From Chlamydiota bacterium (lineage in GTDB: Bacteria; Chlamydiota; Chlamydiia; Chlamydiales; SM23-39), in NCBI GenBank assembly GCA_021772195.1, contig JAJFML010000092.1, positions 1 to 5,027 of the forward strand: a stretch of 5,027 nucleotides of DNA, written 5' to 3'. Shown here piece by piece: positions 1-4,149 of this stretch (its first letter is position 1; every line of letters starts with the position of its first letter). The notes under the pieces are model-generated. The model did no database searches and had not been told where the DNA came from. It saw only the letters and a list, made by a program, of their open reading frames with translations. A program made the position numbers and the translations under genes.

Positions 1-1
1 G

Positions 2-136
2 GCGCATGGAAATTCTCTAAGAGCGATCACCATGTTTTTAGAAGATCTTTCTAAAGAAGAAGTTCTCAAGTTGGAAATTGCAACAGGAGAGCCGATTATC
101 TATAACTATTCATCGGGCAACTTTGTAAAAGAATGA
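2..136 (+). CDS. gpmA: 2,3-bisphosphoglycerate-dependent phosphoglycerate mutase, C-terminal 44 residues (5' truncated by window)
   Basis: Reading from base 2 gives a 44-residue tail beginning A-H-G-N-S-L-R-A and ending at TGA 134-136. The H-G-N-S-L-R block is the signature around the second active-site histidine of the cofactor-dependent phosphoglycerate mutases, which interconvert 3- and 2-phosphoglycerate in cytosolic glycolysis. The following L-E-I-A-T-G-E-P-I-I-Y-N-Y stretch matches the family's usual L..P.G.P..Y C-terminal strand. The phosphohistidine-bearing N-terminal R-H-G motif lies outside the window. The stop overlaps the ATG of the next gene (ATGA at 133-136), so the two are probably co-transcribed and translationally coupled. 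pgmA beside nifS/nifU is an arrangement I recall from Chlamydia. Family assignment is fairly sure although only the last fifth is visible. Confidence 0.85.
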   Translation, partial: AHGNSLRAITMFLEDLSKEEVLKLEIATGEPIIYNYSSGNFVKE

Positions 137-1179
137 TTAATCTTGATCATCATAACCAAACGCCTCTCTCGGACGCTGTTCGAGAAAAAATGATCTCTTT
201 TTTAGGCAAGGAGCTAACCTCTCCCCATGAAAAGCAGTTAAGATGCGTTTTTTTAGATTCTGTTGAGGCGGATGAAACCGATCAGCTCTTTTTAAGAGAG
301 TCTCATGATCAGGTGATTCATGAGGTACTCTTTGGGGTCTATTTCGATATTGCAGTAAGGACGGGTAAAAACCACTTTATTGCTTTTAAGACAGAAGATG
401 CGGCCATTTTGCTGACTTTAAAAAAGCTAGAAGAGGCGGGCTGTTTTATTCACTTGATTTCAAGCGAAGATGAGCTCGGAAAATTTATCGGCCCAAAGAC
501 AGCTCTTGTAACGCTTTCATGGGCCAATGGTCTTACGGGAACTCTTCATGACATCGAAAAGATTTCTAAAATCTGCACTCAAAAACATGTTCCACTTCAT
601 GTAGATGCCTCTTATGTTTTAGGGAAAATCTATTTCTCTTTGAAAGAGCTCGATATCTCCTATTTGACTTTTTCTGGAAAATATATTCACGGACCTGAAA
701 ATTCTGGGTGCCTAATTGTGAAAAAAGAGATTGAGTTTTCTCCCTTGGGAAAAGAGGGTGTATCTTCCTCTCTACTTGTGGGGTTTTCAGAAGCTGCAAA
801 AAAGAGCTCGCTCTATCTCGATCAAATGGCAATGGAGTCACAGAGGCTTAGAAATCTTCTCGAAGAGAAGATCTTATTAGGCGTAGATGGAAGCGCAGCT
901 CTTTTTCAAAATGAATTTAGGCTTCCAAATGTCACAGCAATACATTTCCCTTATGTCCATCATGAAGCGCTTTTATTTAGACTTCAAAAAAGAGATCTAA
1001 TGGCTACTTCTGGTGGAGGAAAAACGCAGCCACTTTTTCGCCAACAAGATTTTTCATCAATTAGCTTTTGTCTCAGTAGATATACTACGGAAGAAGAGGT
1101 TTTAAGAGCATCTGAGATCATCATAGAAGAGGCTCTCTTTTTACAAGAGATCTCAAAGGGGTGCTTTCATGATAGGTAA
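133..1179 (+). CDS. NifS-like class V aminotransferase-fold protein, probably lacking cysteine desulfurase catalytic residues
   Basis: The 348-residue cytosolic protein aligns by eye to NifS/IscS cysteine desulfurases, which take sulfur from cysteine using PLP. Matching blocks are the N-terminal L-D-x-x-x-x-T-P (4-11), H-V-D-A (156-159, the PLP-ring Asp158), S-G-K-Y-I-H-G-P (181-188), L-P-N-V (264-267) and L-S-R-Y-T-T-E-E-E (314-322, with the substrate-carboxylate Arg316). Key residues differ. The canonical S-G-H-K is S-G-K-Y, so Tyr184 sits where the Schiff-base lysine should be. The PLP-stacking His of K-T-E-H is Asp89. The G-A-T and R-S-G-T phosphate motifs are not recognisable. The catalytic-Cys loop S-G-S-A-C-T reads S-G-G-G-K-T (293-298). 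The protein is shorter than IscS (about 400 residues), partly from a shorter segment between this loop and Arg316. There is no clear Shine-Dalgarno; ATGA coupling to the upstream stop fits this start. It may be an inactive scaffold or have a different chemistry. The fold family is confident, the function is not. Confidence 0.8.
   Translation: MINLDHHNQTPLSDAVREKMISFLGKELTSPHEKQLRCVFLDSVEADETDQLFLRESHDQVIHEVLFGVYFDIAVRTGKNHFIAFKTEDAAILLTLKKLEEAGCFIHLISSEDELGKFIGPKTALVTLSWANGLTGTLHDIEKISKICTQKHVPLHVDASYVLGKIYFSLKELDISYLTFSGKYIHGPENSGCLIVKKEIEFSPLGKEGVSSSLLVGFSEAAKKSSLYLDQMAMESQRLRNLLEEKILLGVDGSAALFQNEFRLPNVTAIHFPYVHHEALLFRLQKRDLMATSGGGKTQPLFRQQDFSSISFCLSRYTTEEEVLRASEIIIEEALFLQEISKGCFHDR
1155..1161 (+). 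promoter_or_regulatory. Ribosome binding site of the NifU-like gene
   Basis: AAAGGGG lies 7 bases before the ATG at 1169, inside the end of the upstream NifS-like frame. It fixes the start that gives an 11-base overlap with the upstream gene and argues against the internal Met27. Confidence 0.6.
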
Positions 1180-1891
1180 GAAGCTGACTCAAAAAATTCT
1201 AAGACCGCTTTTTGCAGGTGTTTTTACGCAAGATGAGACCAAAGGCATGCGTCTCATTATTGGCGAAGAGGGAGACCCTTTAACAGGTCCTGCCGTTAAA
1301 CTCTATTTGCTCATCGATGAATCAGATGGCGTGATTGCAGATGTGGCCTTCCAAGCTTATGGTTCGCCTGCATTAATTGGTGCTGCAGATACTGCATGTG
1401 AGCTCATATTGAGAAAAAATCACGCAGGGGCTGCCAGAATCAGCGCCGATTTGATTGATCAACATGTGAGGGATAAAAAAAATATTCCAGCATTTTCTGA
1501 AGAGATGAATTCTGATCTCAATCTCGTGATTTCCGCTCTCGATGATGCAACTCGGAAATGCTCAGATCTGCCATCGCAAACTTCCTATGAATCTACACCT
1601 ATTGCATTTGATTTTCCCAATGAAGGGGTCTATCCTGGTTTTGAAGAGCTTGAAAAAGAGCAAAAAATTGCTGTGATTGAAGAGATTGTCGAAAAAGAAA
1701 TTCGCCCTTATGTGGAACTGGATGCTGGAGGGGTTGATATTCATGACCTTGTGAAAGATGAGGTCTTTATCTCTTATAGCGGCTCTTGTACAAGCTGCTA
1801 TGCAGCAACAGGCTCTACCCTTTCTGCTATTCAAAATATCTTAAGAGCGCGAGTCCACCCTGAGCTCACTGTCACTCCGATTTTAAGTTAA
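1169..1891 (+). CDS. NifU-like protein: degenerate IscU-type N-domain plus intact Nfu domain
   Basis: The 240-residue protein has two parts. Residues about 12-130 resemble the NifU_N/IscU scaffold fold: K-L-Y-L-L-I-D (44-50), V-I-A-D-V-A-F-Q-A-Y-G-S (55-66) and a helix at 115-127. In IscU three cysteines hold the nascent Fe-S cluster. Here the first (A-C-G-D) aligns with T-G-P, the second (G-C-G-S) with Gly65-Ser66-Pro67, and no Cys aligns with the third. A linker (about 131-165) leads to a C-terminal Nfu domain (about 167-238) with E-L-D-A-G-G-V-D (183-190) and C-T-S-C (Cys207, Cys210) followed by the expected G-S-T-L. Nfu domains carry and deliver [4Fe-4S] clusters between two subunits, so cluster binding here probably relies on this domain alone. 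The central ferredoxin-like domain of Azotobacter NifU is absent. It overlaps the NifS-like gene by 11 bases, so the products probably work together. Family assignment is confident; loss of scaffold function is inferred. Confidence 0.85.
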   Translation: MIGKKLTQKILRPLFAGVFTQDETKGMRLIIGEEGDPLTGPAVKLYLLIDESDGVIADVAFQAYGSPALIGAADTACELILRKNHAGAARISADLIDQHVRDKKNIPAFSEEMNSDLNLVISALDDATRKCSDLPSQTSYESTPIAFDFPNEGVYPGFEELEKEQKIAVIEEIVEKEIRPYVELDAGGVDIHDLVKDEVFISYSGSCTSCYAATGSTLSAIQNILRARVHPELTVTPILS

Positions 1892-1963
1892 TTTTGAATA
1901 ACTGCTGTAGAATTGGTTTTTCTCCTTTTTTTCGATAGAAACTTGGATTTTATCGGTTTTCAT
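1883..1963 (-). CDS. Possible 26-codon small ORF with strong Shine-Dalgarno (doubtful)
   Basis: On the - strand a perfect AGGAGGT (1980-1974) lies 10 bases before an ATG at 1963. The frame runs 26 codons and starts M-K-T-D-K-I-Q-V-S-I-E-K-K-E-K-N. It is charged and hydrophilic, with no signal peptide or membrane segment, and ends at TAA 1885-1883, just past the nifU stop on the opposite strand. It fills almost the whole spacer between two + strand genes and overlaps the likely promoter of the 2004 gene. No homology is recognised. The anti-parallel placement and small size make chance plausible. The exact ribosome-binding consensus in an AT-rich spacer is the only positive evidence. Confidence 0.2.
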   Translation of the reverse strand: MKTDKIQVSIEKKEKNQFYSSYSKLT

Positions 1964-1971
1964 TGTATAAA
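1943..1971 (+). promoter_or_regulatory. Sigma-70-type promoter for the membrane-protein gene
   Basis: TTGGAT (1943-1948) is followed after a 17-base spacer by TATAAA (1966-1971). The -10 box matches 5 of 6 consensus positions and the -35 box 3 of 6. Predicted transcription would start near 1978, leaving a leader of about 25 bases before the ATG at 2004. This suggests the membrane-protein gene is transcribed separately from the nifS/nifU unit. Confidence 0.5.
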
Positions 1972-2003
1972 AGACCTCCTCTAAAATATTAAAAAGTGGA
2001 AAA

Positions 2004-2684
2004 ATGCGTCAGGGAGCAAAAGTTTTATATGATGAATTGCTTTTAGCTCCAAAGCTGCTCTTTTCGGGTATTGGTTGGGCTATGGGGCTTCAGCTTGCAG
2101 GTATTTTGGGCGCTGGATTTGGTGATGCTTTTGGAACCTTTTTGGGTTGCATCATGGCTCTTCTTATGGAGATCACCGTTCGATATTATAGAAAAAACTT
2201 TGAGGACTTTCATCTTTTTGATCTACTCAAGTTTGCGGTTATTCTTTTTTCAGGGAGTTTCGCCTGTGGACTCATCTTCAATATTGCGCTTGATTGGGCA
2301 AGTGTTGTCTGCTTTGGAAATGAAATTGGTATTACCATTACCACTGCTTTAATTAGCTCTACGCTCTTTCTAGTAGGGCTTACATTTGCAAGAGCGTTTT
2401 TTCAAAATAAAGAATTTTCAATATCGCTTTGTAATTTTAAAAAAGATTTTGAGCTTAGTTTTACAATTATTCTTTGTGCAGAGATCGGATTTGTAGGAAC
2501 AAGCTTCCCGATTTTAGGTGAGTGGTTTACAGGGCCAGAGCCTAGCAAAGCGGGCATTGCAGCTGCGCTTGGAGGTTGTGCGGCTGATCTTTTTATCAAA
2601 GCCTTCAAGAGCCTTCGAATTATCTATTTAGACATGGTTGTAAGAAGAAATTTGAATAAAAGAACTCTGAACCTATCTCAGTAA
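2004..2684 (+). CDS. Multi-spanning integral membrane protein of unknown function
   Basis: The 226-residue protein is not recognised. Hydrophobic stretches, likely membrane helices, fall near residues 19-36, 38-58, 75-96, 108-130, 150-170 and 183-199, giving about five or six spans. The first two and the last are rich in small residues (for example G-A-G-F-G-D-A-F-G and A-G-I-A-A-A-L-G-G), as in tightly packed transporter-like helices. A basic cluster R-Y-Y-R-K (60-64) and the basic tail V-V-R-R-N-L-N-K-R (212-220) would face the cytoplasm under the positive-inside rule. There is no cleavable signal peptide and no catalytic motif. The start is supported by a weak purine-rich site (AAAGTGGA, 1993-2000) and the promoter ahead of it. 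Its own promoter and a 112-base gap separate it from the NifU-like gene, so a functional link with nifS/nifU is not implied. It may be lineage-specific. That it is a real gene is confident; its role is unknown. Confidence 0.75.
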   Translation: MRQGAKVLYDELLLAPKLLFSGIGWAMGLQLAGILGAGFGDAFGTFLGCIMALLMEITVRYYRKNFEDFHLFDLLKFAVILFSGSFACGLIFNIALDWASVVCFGNEIGITITTALISSTLFLVGLTFARAFFQNKEFSISLCNFKKDFELSFTIILCAEIGFVGTSFPILGEWFTGPEPSKAGIAAALGGCAADLFIKAFKSLRIIYLDMVVRRNLNKRTLNLSQ

Positions 2685-2697
2685 AATATTGTGAGAT
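2675..2697. terminator. Weak hairpin at the end of convergent genes
   Basis: ATCTCA (2675-2680) and TGAGAT (2692-2697) can pair as a 6-bp stem around an AT-rich loop that contains the TAA stop of the membrane-protein gene. It lies between convergent + and - strand genes, where a shared terminator would be expected. No T-run follows on either strand within a few bases, so a real intrinsic terminator is doubtful. Confidence 0.2.
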
Positions 2698-2714
2698 CTA
2701 GTCTTTATCCCAAT

Positions 2715-3042
2715 TTAAAACTTTAAAAAAGGCGTAAAGGCTGAACGATTGTTTGAAAAACCGAGGTTTTGGGTATTTATCATAAGGTTAATTCTCGAGG
2801 TCTCTGTTTTAGGATTGTAGGTGAATTTTAACTTCTTTCCAGAGGAAGAGAAAACTGTAAAGTTGTAAGTTTTCTTTTCAGGCCTTCCTTGAGCTTCCCA
2901 ACCTAAATGTAAGAGCTGTCCCCAGGCTACCTTTTGTATAGGGATGGACTTTTCCTTTAGTGGGGTATTGGAATTATTTCTTATTAGTGTAGGGCCGGTA
3001 GTTGGAGAGTATGGTCTAATTGCTGATATTTTATTTTCTCAT
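2715..3042 (-). pseudogene. Frameshifted small gene of unknown function (about 108 residues if restored)
   Basis: This is the main content of the 455-base stretch between the two flanking genes. Reading the - strand from base 3038 to the TAA at 2717-2715 gives 107 consecutive sense codons, unusual for AT-rich spacer DNA. The frame has no ATG, GTG or TTG near its beginning. An ATG at 3042 in the neighbouring frame reads M-R-K then TAA. Removing one A from the AAAA run (3037-3034) joins it to the long frame as M-R-N-K-I-S-A-I-R-P-Y-S-P-T-T-G. The restored protein is hydrophilic and has no membrane segment. Its middle has K-V-A-W-G-Q-L-L-H-L-G-W-E-A and its second half alternates polar and hydrophobic residues in a beta-strand-like way (T-Y-N-F-T-V-F-S-S-S-G-K-K-L-K-F-T-Y-N). 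No family is recognised. A TATAAT box precedes the ATG, but no Shine-Dalgarno is seen. It could be a recent pseudogene, a sequencing error in a living gene, or, less likely, a programmed frameshift. Confidence 0.5.
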
Positions 3043-3053
3043 TGTTGGTTTTA

Positions 3054-3087
3054 ATTATATTATAGCAAGTTATCTTACATAACTAAA
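3054..3087 (-). promoter_or_regulatory. Promoter with operator-like palindrome ahead of the frameshifted gene
   Basis: On the - strand a perfect TATAAT (3064-3059), with a second overlapping copy (3059-3054), lies 11 bases before the ATG at 3042. The -35 position (3087-3082, TTTAGT) is weak. The spacer carries an inverted repeat, AGTTAT-N5-ATAACT (3068-3084), whose left arm reaches into the -35 region. A site there could bind a dimeric repressor or a regulator that replaces a good -35 box. Promoter function is plausible; the operator is inferred from position only. Confidence 0.35.
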
Positions 3088-3139
3088 ATCATCCAAAAGT
3101 ATATTATGACTTATTAATTACTTTAATGGTGATGAGAGG

Positions 3140-3370
3140 TTACTTCTTTCGAATGATGCCGGGATGGTAGTAGACCGTGCCTTCGGATGTGCGGATTTTA
3201 TAAACTAAGTTTGGAGGTCTATTCCAATCAATAAAATCCCTGTCGCATAAAGCTTTTAGAATTTGTATTCGATTAAACTTCGGGGGCTCTGAATGAAAAA
3301 GATCGGGAGTCGTATCGTCTCTCATTGAATGAAAAGAGATAGGAGTAAAGTGAGTGGGTGAAACAGACAT
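3140..3370 (-). CDS. Hypothetical 76-residue protein coupled to birA
   Basis: No family is recognised. The ATG (3370-3368) shares one base with the TAA stop of birA (TAATG), a standard termination-reinitiation junction. No Shine-Dalgarno sits at normal spacing; a GGAG inside birA is about 20 bases upstream. The N-terminal 30 residues are low in structure and rich in Ser, Thr, Pro, His and Asp. The C-terminal half (31-76) is basic and looks folded, with F-N-R-I-Q-I-L-K-A-L (32-41), D-R-D-F-I-D-W-N-R-P-P (43-53) and V-Y-K-I-R-T-S-E-G-T-V-Y-Y-H-P (56-70), ending R-K-K. There is no signal peptide or membrane helix, so it is probably cytosolic. Met16 is an alternative start. The coupled junction and coherent C-terminal half favour a real gene, but the short length leaves doubt. 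Confidence 0.45.
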   Translation of the reverse strand: MSVSPTHFTPISFHSMRDDTTPDLFHSEPPKFNRIQILKALCDRDFIDWNRPPNLVYKIRTSEGTVYYHPGIIRKK

Positions 3371-4095
3371 TACTTATTATGAATATCTCCAGAAAAGATA
3401 GTAAGCATCTCTCCGTCAATGCAAAGATTAAGCTGCCCTTCTGAGTTAAGAGAATGGCAGATTCCAGTGTATTCTTTTTCGCCGTCAAAACAGGTGATTT
3501 CTTCTCCAACGTAGGCCATTAAATTTTCAAACTTAGAGTGAAACGTTTCAAAACCGTTCTCTTTAAAGAGAACAAGGTCTTGTGCAAATTGTTCTTGAAG
3601 GGCTTTTAGAAGTTCTTCTGTGCTCCACTCTTTTCCTGTCTCTACTCTCAAGGAGGTTGCGGGTTTGTCAATTTGCGCACACTCTTTTTCGGACATGTTG
3701 ACATCGATACCGATACCGAGAAAGACATCTACATGTTCTTTGTTAAAGGTAACTTCACAAAGAACGCCTGAACATTTTCGGTTATTAAGTAGCACATCGT
3801 TTGGCCATTTAATTTTGGGAGAGAGCTTGTATTGGCATAAAACTTCAGCTAGTGAAAGCGTCATCACTTGCGCAAGACTTGTAAGATGAAGCGAATCTTT
3901 AGGAAGTGTGAAATAGAAAGTTGCATAGATATTCCCCTTAGGAGATAGCCAGGGTCTATGGAATCTTCCAGTTCCATTTGTCTGCTCTTTTGCAGAGACA
4001 CATGTGATTTTATCTTTTGCAAAAGTCTTTACATTTTGTTTTGCGTAAGACTGCGTTGAATCGACAGAATCTAGAGGGATGTTTACAATTTCCAT
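3370..4095 (-). CDS. birA: Biotin--protein ligase (biotin-[acetyl-CoA-carboxylase] ligase), class I without DNA-binding domain
   Basis: The 241-residue cytosolic enzyme activates biotin with ATP to biotinyl-5'-AMP and transfers it to a lysine of the biotin carboxyl carrier protein of acetyl-CoA carboxylase, for fatty acid synthesis. Visible family motifs are D-S-T-Q (12-15), the adenylate-binding loop E-Q-T-N-G-T-G-R-F-H-R-P-W (37-49, canonical G-R-G-R-x-x-R with Thr42 in place of the first Arg), K-W-P-N-D (96-100), Lys107 in N-N-R-K-C-S-G and G-I-G-I-D-V-N (127-133). A small C-terminal BPL_C-type domain (about 193-236) ends with F-S-G-D-I. The protein starts directly at the catalytic domain. 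It lacks the winged-helix repressor domain of E. coli BirA, so it should not regulate transcription itself. The start is fixed by the D-S-T motif near the N-terminus and an in-frame upstream stop. It is divergent from rodA and coupled to a downstream 76-residue ORF. Confidence 0.93.
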   Translation of the reverse strand: MEIVNIPLDSVDSTQSYAKQNVKTFAKDKITCVSAKEQTNGTGRFHRPWLSPKGNIYATFYFTLPKDSLHLTSLAQVMTLSLAEVLCQYKLSPKIKWPNDVLLNNRKCSGVLCEVTFNKEHVDVFLGIGIDVNMSEKECAQIDKPATSLRVETGKEWSTEELLKALQEQFAQDLVLFKENGFETFHSKFENLMAYVGEEITCFDGEKEYTGICHSLNSEGQLNLCIDGEMLTIFSGDIHNK

Positions 4096-4102
4096 AGATC
4101 GC

Positions 4103-4132
4103 AGTATAACAGCTCCCCAAAAACCCCTTCAA
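4103..4132 (-). promoter_or_regulatory. birA promoter, predicting a leaderless or near-leaderless mRNA
   Basis: On the - strand TTGAAG (4132-4127) and TATACT (4108-4103, 5 of 6 -10 positions) are separated by 18 bases. Only 7 bases lie between the -10 box and the birA ATG, so transcription should begin at or within a base or two of the A of the start codon. No Shine-Dalgarno is present in the normal position. The spacer includes the mirror-symmetric tract CCCCAAAAACCCC (+ strand, 4115-4127 region). Confidence 0.45.
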
Positions 4133-4149
4133 GAAGTATTATTATTTTT

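Noticed and set aside
566..841. 91-codon open frame on the - strand inside the NifS-like gene
   Set aside because: It lies wholly opposite a gene with clear family motifs, has no ribosome-binding site and its translation is basic and low in structure.
1562..1834. 90-codon open frame on the - strand inside the NifU-like gene
   Set aside because: Antisense to the conserved Nfu domain; the Cys-rich start is the mirror of the C-T-S-C and Ala codons.
1894..1935. T-rich tracts after nifU as a possible intrinsic terminator
   Set aside because: No stem of more than about 3 base pairs precedes the T-runs; the A-rich complement is equally explained by the - strand small ORF.
2071..2352. 93-codon frame overlapping the membrane-protein gene on the same strand
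   Set aside because: It is a shifted reading of hydrophobic codons within a longer frame that has its own promoter and start.
3273..3509. 78-codon - strand frame spanning the birA end and the 76-residue ORF
   Set aside because: It overlaps the birA C-terminal domain in another frame; the TAATG-coupled frame explains the region better.
3620..3889. 89-codon + strand frame opposite birA
   Set aside because: Antisense to the K-W-P-N-D and G-I-G-I-D-V-N region of birA; no start signal.
4137..4142. TATTAT as a -10 box for rodA
   Set aside because: No acceptable -35 at 16-18 bases, and similar boxes overlap in the T-rich run, so the rodA start of transcription cannot be placed.
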